A DNA stretch of 22,960 nucleotides, taken from Anaerolineae bacterium CG2_30_64_16. GTDB lineage: Bacteria; Chloroflexota; Anaerolineae; CG2-30-64-16. Positions 1 through 7,787 of the stretch are shown one piece after another. Position numbers and translations under genes: made by a program. The stretch lies in the NCBI GenBank assembly GCA_001871755.1, contig MNXL01000046.1, positions 1 through 22,960 of the forward strand, read 5' to 3'. The notes beneath the pieces were generated by a model. It was not told the DNA's origin, did not search any database, and saw only the letters and a list, made by a program, of their open reading frames with translations. Numbering within the stretch: position 1 is the first letter of the stretch; each line of letters starts with the position of its first letter.

Positions 1-116
1 AGACCGGCCACAGCGAGTGATTCCCCGAAGAATTGAGAAGATACGGTTAGGCCCTATCGAATCTGTGCTGGTGGGGGACCTGGTCGAAATACAACCTTGT
101 GAACATGGGGGAAAGA
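1..116. other. Window edge, upstream of first gene; no supported feature
   Basis: These bases precede the first dehydrogenase gene. One plus-strand frame is open from base 2 to about 211, but it runs about 95 bases into the dehydrogenase gene and its product resembles nothing I recognise. The other two plus frames stop within the first 36 bases. Any of the three could be the tail of an upstream gene cut by the window. I see no clear promoter or terminator. Confidence 0.4.
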
Positions 117-1196
117 ATGACGCTACCAACGACGATGCGAGCCGCAGTGCTGCATGGCTCCTACGACCTCCGCGTGCAGGACTACGCCGTAACAACGCCG
201 GGAACCGATGAGGTGTTGATCCAGGTTCACGCCTGTGCGATTTGCGGCACCGACCCGAAAGTGATCGGGTCGGGGTGGCACCTGAACCTGGACTACGGCC
301 ACTTCATCCCCGGCCACGAATACAGTGGGCAGATTATCGCGATGGGGCCAGGTGTGACCCGTTTTGCGGTCGGCGACCGGGTCGCGGTCGAATCGCACAA
401 AGGGTGCGGCAAGTGTGCGAACTGCATCCGCGGGCGTTACACGATCTGTCTGAACTACGGCAAGCCCGAGACCGGTCACCGGCACTACGGCTTCACGACC
501 AACGGCGGCTACGCGCAGTACGTGGTGAACCACACCAACACGGTGTACAAGATCCCTGACAACATCTCCTATGACGAGGCCGCGCTGGTGACGACGGGCG
601 GTTGCGCGATGAACGGCATCGAGAATGTGGGGGGATTCATGGCGGGGGAGACGGTGGCGGTCTTCGGCCCCGGGCCCATCGGGTTGATGGCCGTGGGTCT
701 CGTCAAGGCGCTGGGCGCGGGCAAGGTCTACCTGGTCGGCACGCGTGAGTCCCGGTTGGCGATCGGCCGAACGATGGGCGCGGACCACACCTTCAACATC
801 AACGAGATCGTCGATCCGGTGGCCGCGATCCGCCAGATCACCGGCGGACTGGGTGTAGACCTGGCGATCGAGGCGTCCGGCGCGGCGCGGGCCGCGGCCG
901 AGTGCGTCGAGGTGGTGCGCCGCGGTGGCCGCATCTCATTCATCGGCGATCCGATCGAGAAACCCACCATCAACATCAAGCGTTTCGTGCTGGACGATCT
1001 GAAGGCAGCGGCCGTGCGCGGTGAGGGCGGTATGGCGTGCGCCCGTGTTCTGGAGCTGTGTGCGATCGGCGCGGTCAACGTCAAGCCACTGATTACGCAT
1101 CACTTCCCGTTGGAGCAGATCAACGACGCCTTCGACACCTTCATCAACCGCAAAGGCGGCGCGATGAAGGTCATCGTCGAACCGGCCGCTGAATAG
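117..1196 (+). CDS. Zinc-dependent medium-chain dehydrogenase (sorbitol/threonine dehydrogenase-like)
   Basis: A 359-aa cytosolic NAD(P)-dependent polyol/sugar dehydrogenase of the MDR superfamily. Catalytic zinc residues are visible as Cys43 (in CAICGTD) and the His67-Glu68 pair (PGHEYSG). A structural-zinc lobe has Cys97, Cys100, Cys103 and Cys111 in the classic spacing. The Rossmann fold starts at GPGPIGL, and the second strand ends in VGTRESR rather than an acidic residue, so cofactor preference is open. I chose ATG 117 because GGGGGA lies just upstream and because the paralogue at 15100-16188 begins in the same register (MMPKTMRA versus MTLPTTMRA). GTG 99 and ATG 105 are alternatives. 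It precedes a ribose-type importer by 127 bases, so it probably oxidises the imported sugar or polyol. Family is secure; substrate is not. Confidence 0.93.
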   Translation: MTLPTTMRAAVLHGSYDLRVQDYAVTTPGTDEVLIQVHACAICGTDPKVIGSGWHLNLDYGHFIPGHEYSGQIIAMGPGVTRFAVGDRVAVESHKGCGKCANCIRGRYTICLNYGKPETGHRHYGFTTNGGYAQYVVNHTNTVYKIPDNISYDEAALVTTGGCAMNGIENVGGFMAGETVAVFGPGPIGLMAVGLVKALGAGKVYLVGTRESRLAIGRTMGADHTFNINEIVDPVAAIRQITGGLGVDLAIEASGAARAAAECVEVVRRGGRISFIGDPIEKPTINIKRFVLDDLKAAAVRGEGGMACARVLELCAIGAVNVKPLITHHFPLEQINDAFDTFINRKGGAMKVIVEPAAE

Positions 1197-1213
1197 GCGC
1201 CAATCCACGAACG

Positions 1214-1265
1214 CTCTGGCCGATCTGTGCCCGTGCCCTCTGGCTGGGTCGTAAATCGGCCCAGC
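1214..1265 (+). promoter_or_regulatory. Imperfect hairpin between dehydrogenase and importer genes
   Basis: CTGGCCGAT at 1216-1224 can pair with ATCGGCCCAG at 1255-1264 with one bulged C and a loop of about 30 nt. There is no T-tract after it, so it is a weak candidate for an attenuator or processing site between the first dehydrogenase and the ABC operon. It could be chance in GC-rich DNA. Confidence 0.25.
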
Positions 1266-1323
1266 GAGGACCAAAACAGGTTCCAGGCCGCGGATCCATT
1301 CCATCGGACGAGGAGGTCTTTGT

Positions 1324-2856
1324 ATGACGGGTGTACCGCTCATTGCAGCCCGTGGCATCTACAAGGCGTTTCCCGGCGTGCAAGCGCTGGACAACGTCGA
1401 TTTCGATCTGTATCCCGGCGAGGCGCATGTCCTGATCGGGGAGAACGGCGCGGGAAAATCCACGCTGATGAAGATCCTTGCCGGCGCCTATCACCCGGAC
1501 GCCGGAACCATCGAGGTGCAGGGCAACGAAGTCAAGATCCAGAATCCGCGCGAGGCCCACAGTCTCGGCATCAGCATCATCTATCAGGAATACAACCTGG
1601 TCCCCTTCCTGAACGTCGCCCAGAACATCTACCTCGGCCGGGCGCCGCGGCGGCAGACACCGCTGCTCGGCGCGCTGGTCGATCACAAGAAGATGCATGC
1701 GGACGCCGAGACACTGCTGCGCTCGCTGAACACCGACGTGGATACGCACGCCACGGTGAAGTTCCTCGGTGTCGCCCAGCAACAGATGTGCGAGGTGGCC
1801 AAGGCAGTCTCGGTCAACGCCAGGGTCATCATCATGGATGAACCCACTGCTGCGCTGACGAGCCGGGAGATCGAACAACTCTTCAACCTGATTCGCCTGC
1901 TCAAGTCCAAGGGGATTGGCATCGTCTACATCTCCCACCGGCTCAACGAGGTCCACGAGATCGGTGATCGCGTCACGGTGCTCCGGGATGGCCGCTACAT
2001 CGACACCAAACAGGTCTCCGAAGTAACCGTGGACGACATGATCAGCATGATGGTCGGCCGGTCCATCGAGAACCTCTACCCGCGCAACTACCGGGAGCCG
2101 GGCGAGATGGCGTTGAGGGTAACCGGCCTCTCTTCCCAGGCGCTTCGTCTGCGGCACGTGAACCTCAACGTCCGCTGCGGCGAGATCGTCGGTCTGGCCG
2201 GACTGGTGGGCGCAGGTCGCACCGAGCTGGCAAAGGCGATCTTCGGGGCTGCCCCCTATGACTCGGGCGCGGTCGAAATCTTCGGCCAACCTATCGAAAA
2301 GAACAATTCGCCAGCGAAGATGGTGCGCCGGGGCGTCGGCCTGATCCCCGAGGACCGCAAAAGCGAGGGGTTGGCGTTGATCCTATCGGTGGCTGAGAAT
2401 GTGGTCATGGCGAGCCTGGAGCGGCTCTTCCCGCGCAGCTTCGTGAGCGGCAAGAAGGAGGCGAGCGTCGTCGACGGTGCGATCAAGGATCTGGCGATTG
2501 CGACGCCGTCCGGCAAACGCCAGGTGCAGTTCCTGAGTGGCGGCAACCAGCAGAAGGTCGTGCTGGCGAAGTGGCTGGCCACCAACTCGCGCTTGTTCAT
2601 CTTCGACGAGCCGACACGGGGGATCGACGTGGGCGCCAAGGCGGAAGTGCACAGCTTGATGGATCGCCTGGTCGCGCAAGGCGCCGCCGTGCTGATGATC
2701 TCATCAGAACTGCCCGAGATTCTGGGGATGAGTGATCGCGTCTACGCGATGCACGAAGGTCGCGTTGTCGCCGAGGTGCCGCGTGCAGAGGCGACCCAAG
2801 AGCGCCTGCTGGCCTACATGATGGGACAGGAAAATGGAAACACGCGCAACAACTGA
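1324..2856 (+). CDS. Ribose-type sugar ABC transporter, dual-domain ATPase
   Basis: A 510-aa ATPase with two fused nucleotide-binding domains, as in RbsA/MglA/XylG of CUT2 importers; it powers uptake from the cytoplasmic face. Domain 1 has Walker A GENGAGKST at residues 39-47, a signature-like VAQQQMCEVAKA and Walker B VIIMDEPTAAL. Domain 2 has the degenerate Walker A GLVGAGRTE typical of this family, then LSGGNQQKVVLAKW and FIFDEPTRGIDVGAK. Length matches the family (about 500 aa). The start is fixed by a GAGGAGG Shine-Dalgarno at about 1309-1315. The 3' end overlaps the first permease gene by 23 bases, so the two are translationally coupled. The imported sugar cannot be read from this subunit. 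Confidence 0.97.
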   Translation: MTGVPLIAARGIYKAFPGVQALDNVDFDLYPGEAHVLIGENGAGKSTLMKILAGAYHPDAGTIEVQGNEVKIQNPREAHSLGISIIYQEYNLVPFLNVAQNIYLGRAPRRQTPLLGALVDHKKMHADAETLLRSLNTDVDTHATVKFLGVAQQQMCEVAKAVSVNARVIIMDEPTAALTSREIEQLFNLIRLLKSKGIGIVYISHRLNEVHEIGDRVTVLRDGRYIDTKQVSEVTVDDMISMMVGRSIENLYPRNYREPGEMALRVTGLSSQALRLRHVNLNVRCGEIVGLAGLVGAGRTELAKAIFGAAPYDSGAVEIFGQPIEKNNSPAKMVRRGVGLIPEDRKSEGLALILSVAENVVMASLERLFPRSFVSGKKEASVVDGAIKDLAIATPSGKRQVQFLSGGNQQKVVLAKWLATNSRLFIFDEPTRGIDVGAKAEVHSLMDRLVAQGAAVLMISSELPEILGMSDRVYAMHEGRVVAEVPRAEATQERLLAYMMGQENGNTRNN

Positions 2857-3808
2857 GCAAACCAAGAGTCTCCCCTCGCTTCTGCAACGCGTGCCGGCAG
2901 TGGCCTGGGTGTTGCTGGCGCTGATCGCGTTCTTTGCGATGCTGGCCCCCGGTTTCTTCACGCTGGGCAACTTCCTGAACATCGCTGTGCAGGGTTCGGT
3001 GCTGATGGTCCTCGCGCTGGCCGCGACCATTGTGATCCTGACCCAAGGTATCGACCTGTCCTCCGGTGCGATTCTGACCTTTTCGGGCATCATCGCCGTG
3101 CTGTCGATGCAGGCGGGCTTACCTGCGCCGTTGGCGATGCTGGCGGGCCTCCTGACGGGGTTGGCATGCGGCGCGCTCAACGGGTTCCTGGTGTCGTGGG
3201 CGCTGTTGCCACCCTTTATCGCCACGCTGGGGATGCAGGGGGTCGCCGGTGGGCTGGCCGTCGTGCTCTCGCGCGCCGGAGCGATCTACGCCGATGCGCC
3301 CTTCTTCACCTTCTTCGGCAGCGGCCGGCTCCTCATCATCCCGATGCCGTTTGTCGTGGCCGCGGTGGCCTACCTGTGCACCTGGGTGGTGCTCTACCAG
3401 ACACCGTTCGGCTCCTACATCTTCGCATTGGGCGGCAATGAGGCCGGCGCGGCACTCTCGGGGGTGCGCACGAAGAGCTGGAAGTTTGGCGTGTATGTCT
3501 TCGCCGGTTTGCTGGCGGGGGTCGGCGGCGTGGTGATGGCCGCTCGCCTGCGGGCGGCCGACCCGATCGTGGGCGTGGGCTGGGAGTTCGACGCCATCGC
3601 CGCGACCATCCTCGGTGGCACTTCCTTCGAGGAAGGCCGCGGGGGGATCGCCGGCACGATCGCCGGGGTCGCGCTGATCGCGGTGTTGCGCAACGGACTC
3701 AACGTCATCGGCCTGGCGACAGCCTGGCAGGCCGCGGTGATCGGCACGATCATCATCGGTGCGATCGTGCTCGACGTGCTGCTGAAGCGAAAGGGAATCC
3801 TGAAATGA
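2834..3808 (+). CDS. Ribose-type sugar ABC transporter permease 1
   Basis: A 324-aa polytopic inner-membrane protein of the RbsC family (BPD_transp_2 fold). It shows the expected N-terminal helix, the conserved TIVILTQGIDLSSGAI segment and a C-terminal ATILGGTSFEEGRGGIAGT block, which matches the usual glycine-rich GG..G..GT motif except for an EEGR insertion-like variant. It starts inside the ATPase gene (23-base overlap) and its stop overlaps the next permease start by 4 bases (ATGA). With permease 2 it would form the membrane channel, either as a heterodimer or as alternative partners. Confidence 0.96.
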   Translation: METRATTEQTKSLPSLLQRVPAVAWVLLALIAFFAMLAPGFFTLGNFLNIAVQGSVLMVLALAATIVILTQGIDLSSGAILTFSGIIAVLSMQAGLPAPLAMLAGLLTGLACGALNGFLVSWALLPPFIATLGMQGVAGGLAVVLSRAGAIYADAPFFTFFGSGRLLIIPMPFVVAAVAYLCTWVVLYQTPFGSYIFALGGNEAGAALSGVRTKSWKFGVYVFAGLLAGVGGVVMAARLRAADPIVGVGWEFDAIAATILGGTSFEEGRGGIAGTIAGVALIAVLRNGLNVIGLATAWQAAVIGTIIIGAIVLDVLLKRKGILK

Positions 3809-4800
3809 TGCAAGAGACAGCGGCCAAGAAACCGGCCGGGCTACGCCTGGACCTGAGCTTCGTGTACCGATTCTCGCGCATATTCGTGCTGGCGCTGCTC
3901 GTCACCTTTATGGCGCTGGTGACACCGAATTTTCTGACCGGGACAAACACCATCAACATCCTGCGCCAGGCCAGCCTGAGCGCGATCCTGGCGCTGGGTG
4001 AGACGATCGTGATCCTCACGGCCGGCATCGATCTTTCGATCGGCGCGGTATTGACGATGTCGGGCATCGTCGGCGCCACGGTGCTCAAGATGGATGGCGT
4101 GCCGCTATGGGTTGGCGTGCTGGCCGGCGTGGGATGCGGCGCACTGGTCGGCCTGTTGAATGGGCTAATGGTGGCGGTTGTGCGGCTGCCCGCATTCATC
4201 GCCACGTACGGCACGATGTGGATCGCCCAAGGGTTGGCAGTAGTCTTCTTGCGAGGCTACATCATCTACGATTTCGACAAACGCTTCCGGTTCATCGGGA
4301 CCGGATACTTCCTGGACATCCCGATGCCGATCATCATCATGGCGCTGGTATTCGGGGTGTTCTGGTTCATCATGCACAAGAGCACGCTCGGCCGGTCGCT
4401 CTACGCGGTGGGCGCCAGGCAAGAGACCGCCCGTCTCTCCGGGATCAACATCCAGCGCACGTTGATCCTGGCCTACACCTTCAGCGGCCTGTGCGCGGGA
4501 CTGGCAGGGATGCTCTTCGTCGCGCGGCTCAATGCGGCGGAGGCCGGCCTGGGCGACAGCCTGCTGTTGCCCGTGATCGCTGGCGTCGTGCTGGGCGGCA
4601 CCTCGCTGTTCGGCGGTGAGGGCGGCATTTCCGGCACGGTGATCGGTGTCATCATTATGATGATCATCATCAACGGCATGAACCTGCTGGGCATCAACTC
4701 TGTCTGGCAGGGACCGGTCCAGGGCGCCATCATCATCATTGCAGTGATCCTGGACCAGTGGGGCCGCCGGGCAGCCGCCCGGCAGCAAGTGGGCGGTTGA
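3805..4800 (+). CDS. Ribose-type sugar ABC transporter permease 2
   Basis: A 331-aa RbsC-family permease, clearly paralogous to the preceding one (shared TIVILTAGIDLSIGAV segment and the C-terminal LGGTSLFGGEGGISGT block, here in its canonical form). The start lies in an ATGA overlap with permease 1, showing tight translational coupling. Two non-identical permeases in a CUT2 system point to a heterodimeric pore. It is followed by a 266-base gap with structured repeats before the binding-protein gene. Confidence 0.96.
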   Translation: MMQETAAKKPAGLRLDLSFVYRFSRIFVLALLVTFMALVTPNFLTGTNTINILRQASLSAILALGETIVILTAGIDLSIGAVLTMSGIVGATVLKMDGVPLWVGVLAGVGCGALVGLLNGLMVAVVRLPAFIATYGTMWIAQGLAVVFLRGYIIYDFDKRFRFIGTGYFLDIPMPIIIMALVFGVFWFIMHKSTLGRSLYAVGARQETARLSGINIQRTLILAYTFSGLCAGLAGMLFVARLNAAEAGLGDSLLLPVIAGVVLGGTSLFGGEGGISGTVIGVIIMMIIINGMNLLGINSVWQGPVQGAIIIIAVILDQWGRRAAARQQVGG

Positions 4801-4817
4801 TCGCACGGTGGGGCGTC

Positions 4818-4922
4818 GTACTTTGCGGCGGAAATCCTTGTGCAGTTGCGGGATATGCGCAAAGTACTTTAAACAGTTGGGCGGCGTGTTCTGCAACTGC
4901 CAAAGGACTTACGCCCAACTGT
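4818..4922. repeat. Opposed pair of 50-nt hairpins (REP/BIME-like doublet)
   Basis: Two exactly 50-nt hairpins are separated by 5 nt. Hairpin 1 (4818-4867) has a perfect 10-bp stem, GTACTTTGCG with CGCAAAGTAC. Hairpin 2 (4873-4922) has a perfect 11-bp stem, ACAGTTGGGCG with CGCCCAACTGT. The loop segment at 4832-4849 is complementary to the loop segment at 4893-4910 at 15 of 18 positions, including 8 consecutive bases (GCAGTTGC with GCAACTGC). Thus hairpin 2 is a diverged inverted copy of hairpin 1 whose stem changed on both sides. The pair sits between permease 2 and the binding-protein gene, where it could affect mRNA stability or be a mobile REP-type doublet. Confidence 0.8.
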
Positions 4923-5066
4923 AGTCGTTGCCCAGCCCGTCACCTTGCAGTCACCCGCACGCGTCAGTGCGAAGGAGGCGCCATCGAGAACTCTGAACTA
5001 GCCGTCCGTTTGGTAGCGCGTCGATAAAGAAGCTTACCGTCCCATTCTTAAGGTAGGAGAAACCGC

Positions 5067-6212
5067 ATGAACAAGAAGCTGAGCAACATCCTCCTCGTAG
5101 TTGTCATGCTGTCCATGGTCTTCGTGACTGTGCAGTGCGTCGCGCCGACGCCGCAGGTCGTCGAGAAGGTCGTGACACAGGTCGTCGAGGTCCCGAAGGA
5201 AGTGAAGGTCGTCGAGACCCAGGTCGTCGAAAAAGAGGTCAAGGTTGTCGAGACCCAGGTCGTCGAGAAGGTCGTGGAGAAAGTCGTCGAGAAGCCCGCG
5301 GCGGCGGCTCCCCAACCGGTCTACGATTTCGACCCGACTGTCAAGCCCGCGAAGCCGTACAAGATCGCCGTCGTCCTCAAGAACTTCACCAACCCGTTCT
5401 GGTTGACGCATCAGAAGGCGGCCGAGCGCGCGGGCAAGGAGCTGGGCATCGAGATCACGGTGCTGGCGCCCAGCAAGCCGGACAACGTCGAAGAGCAGAT
5501 CCGCATCGTCGAAGACCTGATCCAGAAGAAGGTGGATGCCGTCGCGATCGCGCCGGCCAACACCCAGGCGATCGCCACGGCCGTGCAAAAGCTGAACGAA
5601 GCCGGCATCCCGGTGGTCTATGACAACACCCGCGGCAGTGGCGGCGACTACGTGGCTTACGTCGGCGCGGACAACATCCTGGTCGGCCAGACCATGGGCA
5701 AGACCATGTGTGAGAAGCTCGGCGGCCAGGGCAAGGTGCTGGTGCTGGAAGGCATGCCTGGCCAGCAGACCGCGGATGACCGCCGCAAGGGCGCCAACGA
5801 CGCACTGGCTGCGCCCGAATGCAAGGGCATCCAGGTGGTCTCCCAGACCGCGCACTGGACCCGCGTCGAGGGCCTGCAAGTGACCGAGAACGTGTTGCAG
5901 CGCTTCCCGGACCTGAACGGCATCATCGGCATCGGTGGCGAGATGGCGCTGGGCGCTATCGAGGCGCTGCAGGCCGCCGGCATCCCCGATGGCCAGGTGA
6001 TCGTCCAGGGCATGGACGTGTACCCCGATATCCAGAAGGCGATCAACAACGGCACGATGGCCTACACCATCTCCCAGGCCCCGGGCAACCAGGCTTACTT
6101 CTCGGTCGCCCTGTTGGTCAAGTACCTGAATGGCGAGACGGTGCCGAATGAGGTCCGCACGCCGGTCGTGATCGTGACTCCGGACAACGTGGCGGAGTAC
6201 GCCGAGGAATAG
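5067..6212 (+). CDS. Ribose-type sugar-binding lipoprotein of the ABC importer
   Basis: A 381-aa periplasmic-binding-protein type 1 (RbsB-like, Peripla_BP_4) protein that captures the substrate outside the membrane. Residues 1-23 form a signal peptide ending at Cys24 (VTVQC); Gln before the Cys is unusual for a lipobox. Residues about 29-75 form a Val/Glu/Lys/Gln linker with a tandem VKVVETQVVEK unit, then an alanine/proline hinge, then the ligand-binding domain from about residue 93 (KIAVVLKNFTNPFW ... GQVIVQGMDVYPD). A GGAG at 5056-5059 supports ATG 5067. The gene follows the transporter core but is separated from it by repeats, which would allow higher expression of this subunit. Family suggests a pentose, tetritol, polyol or similar ligand; which one is unknown. 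Confidence 0.96.
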   Translation: MNKKLSNILLVVVMLSMVFVTVQCVAPTPQVVEKVVTQVVEVPKEVKVVETQVVEKEVKVVETQVVEKVVEKVVEKPAAAAPQPVYDFDPTVKPAKPYKIAVVLKNFTNPFWLTHQKAAERAGKELGIEITVLAPSKPDNVEEQIRIVEDLIQKKVDAVAIAPANTQAIATAVQKLNEAGIPVVYDNTRGSGGDYVAYVGADNILVGQTMGKTMCEKLGGQGKVLVLEGMPGQQTADDRRKGANDALAAPECKGIQVVSQTAHWTRVEGLQVTENVLQRFPDLNGIIGIGGEMALGAIEALQAAGIPDGQVIVQGMDVYPDIQKAINNGTMAYTISQAPGNQAYFSVALLVKYLNGETVPNEVRTPVVIVTPDNVAEYAEE

Positions 6213-6227
6213 CGCCTGTCCTCCCCC

Positions 6228-6268
6228 CGCACCGGTGGGAGTCGCCGGCGGCGGCTCCCACCGGTGCG
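6228..6268 (+). terminator. Strong hairpin after the binding-protein gene
   Basis: A perfect 14-bp inverted repeat, CGCACCGGTGGGAG (6228-6241) and CTCCCACCGGTGCG (6255-6268), with a 13-nt GC-rich loop, begins 15 bases after the stop codon. No T-tract follows, so it may be a 3' stabiliser or partial terminator rather than a full intrinsic terminator. Such structures after binding-protein genes commonly raise that subunit relative to downstream genes. Confidence 0.7.
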
Positions 6269-6299
6269 TGTCGGGAACTGTGCAAAAAGGAGTCCCAAT

Positions 6300-7487
6300 A
6301 TGAATCGAGGTAAAGACGAGTTTCGGGTAGAGCGCTTGAAAGCAGAGATGCGTCGGGCCGGCCTGGACTACCTGGTGCTGCGCCTGGGCGAAAACGTCCT
6401 CTATACCACTGGCTACTGGCCCATTTTCGGCGCGTCCGCGGCGATCGTCCCGCTGAAAGGCGAACCATCCGTGCTCTATGTCGAGGGCGAGCAGGAGTTT
6501 GTGGCAGACACCTGGGTGGACGATATCGAAGCCTACCCGTTCTTCAACTTACAGACTTTGGCCAACCCGCGGAAGAGCATCACCGACTGGCTCAAACGGA
6601 AATGGCAAACGAAGGGCTACAACCCCCAGGGGAAGATCGGCTACGAGGGGGATTTCGAGCTGGTGGCGAGCAACAACGTGGCCGCGGAAGCACGCGTCAT
6701 GGCGCCCTCGAGCCTGCGCGCCTACCAGGAGACGCTGCCCGATGCCACCTGGGTGGATGCCTCGGCCGCGATCCGGGCCTCTCGCATCATCAAATCCCCG
6801 ATCGAGATCGAACTGCTCCGCCTGGCGTGCGAGCTGTGCGGCATCGGCTACGCGGCAGCGCGCGAGATTGCCGAGCCGGGAGTCAAGGAATCGGCGCTGT
6901 CGGCCATCATCGAAAGCCGCATCCACGAAGTGGGAGTAGGCTACAAGGGGGTGCGCCGGGCGCGCGGTTTCTGCTTCGCGATGTCGGGTCCCAACTCCTT
7001 CTGGTCGCGCCGGCCGTTCTGCATCGACAGCGACCGCCACGCCCAGGCCGGCGAGCAGGTCCTGCTAGAACTGGACACGGCCGCGGATGGCTACCACAAC
7101 GACCTGACCCGCATGTTGGCCATCGGCCAGCCCTCGCCGCGCGTCCAGGAAGCCTGGGGGGTGATCAATGAGGCCGTGGACGCCGCGTTGGCGATCACCA
7201 GGCCAGGCACCCCGTGCAGTGAGCTCAATCGCGTCTCGATGGACGTCATCGAAAAGCGCGGGTGGGGCCAGTATTTCTACCACCACGTCGGTCACGGGGT
7301 GGGCTTGCAGTTCCACGAGCCGCCGACCTTGCATCCCGCCAGCCAGGAGATCCTCCAGCCCGGCATGACGATCGCCATCGAGCCCGCGGTGTACGTGAAG
7401 GACTGGGGCGGCATGCGCATCGAAGAAAACGTGGCCATCACGGCTGACGGCTACGACCTGCTCAGCACCTATTCGCGCGCACTTTAG
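6300..7487 (+). CDS. M24-family metallo-hydrolase (Xaa-Pro aminopeptidase/creatinase fold)
   Basis: A 395-aa cytosolic protein with an N-terminal creatinase-like domain (about 1-155) and a C-terminal pita-bread domain. Candidate metal ligands are all present: Asp259 and Asp268 (LELDTAADGYHNDLTR), His332 (GHGVG), Glu361 (IEPAVYV) and Glu375 (RIEENVAI). The Asp-Asp spacing is two shorter than in typical prolidases, a feature I associate with non-canonical M24 members. ATG 6300 is chosen because AAGGAG sits 7 bases upstream; the frame also opens earlier. Its place between a sugar importer and sugar enzymes is odd for a peptidase. It may cleave a C-N bond in a conjugated substrate, but annotation as a peptidase is only by family. 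Confidence 0.9.
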   Translation: MNRGKDEFRVERLKAEMRRAGLDYLVLRLGENVLYTTGYWPIFGASAAIVPLKGEPSVLYVEGEQEFVADTWVDDIEAYPFFNLQTLANPRKSITDWLKRKWQTKGYNPQGKIGYEGDFELVASNNVAAEARVMAPSSLRAYQETLPDATWVDASAAIRASRIIKSPIEIELLRLACELCGIGYAAAREIAEPGVKESALSAIIESRIHEVGVGYKGVRRARGFCFAMSGPNSFWSRRPFCIDSDRHAQAGEQVLLELDTAADGYHNDLTRMLAIGQPSPRVQEAWGVINEAVDAALAITRPGTPCSELNRVSMDVIEKRGWGQYFYHHVGHGVGLQFHEPPTLHPASQEILQPGMTIAIEPAVYVKDWGGMRIEENVAITADGYDLLSTYSRAL

Positions 7488-7763
7488 TGGGTCGTTTGGT
7501 TTGCGACGTAGCATTCCACCAGCCCGCTTGAGCGGGTGCTGCTGATTAGCCCGGTCGGTTCACCGCCGGGCGGCGCGGCTCACCGCCGGGCGGCGCGGCT
7601 CACCGCCGGGCGGCGCGGCTCACCTGAGGCGCCGGTTGAGCGGCGCGTGCGTCGCGGCGCGAGGCCGCCCGACCATAAATGGATCGGGCTACCGAGCCAC
7701 GCCCGCTGAATCGGGCTTGATCGCGCAGCGGTGAAATGGCCAGCAACGCGCTAAACGACCCAC
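7487..7763. mobile_element. 277-bp MITE-like element with imperfect inverted arms
   Basis: The whole gap between the M24 and cupin genes is bounded by a perfect 11-bp inverted repeat (GTGGGTCGTTT at 7487-7497, AAACGACCCAC at 7753-7763). Inside, 7521-7556 and the complement of 7682-7717 match at 27 of 36 positions, and 7510-7520 matches the complement of 7730-7740 at 8 of 11. The arms flank three exact 20-bp repeats. There is no ORF and no clear target-site duplication. The left end begins on the last base of the M24 stop codon. It may be a non-autonomous transposable element or a long structured intergenic RNA. Nothing else is seen in this 300-base gap up to the cupin ribosome-binding site. 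Confidence 0.65.
7561..7620. repeat. Three exact tandem copies of a 20-bp GC-rich repeat
   Basis: The unit CACCGCCGGGCGGCGCGGCT occurs three times with no mismatch and no spacer. Each unit contains the near-palindrome CCGCCGGGCGG, so every copy can form a small hairpin. Exact identity suggests recent slippage expansion in the centre of the inverted-repeat element. Direct adjacency rules out a CRISPR array. Confidence 0.95.
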
Positions 7764-7787
7764 CAGGGCAATTCGGGAGATCTCGTT

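Noticed and set aside
17..211. Plus-strand frame open from the window start into the first dehydrogenase gene
   Set aside because: Overlaps a secure gene by about 95 bases in another frame and has no recognisable product; at most the tail of an upstream gene.
1171..2289. Long minus-strand open frame (372 codons) opposite the ABC ATPase
   Set aside because: GC-rich shadow: low-complexity Arg/Asp/His/Val composition, no motifs, opposite a gene with complete Walker motifs.
7561..7620. Tandem 20-bp repeats as a CRISPR array
   Set aside because: Copies abut with no spacers, and no cas gene is nearby.
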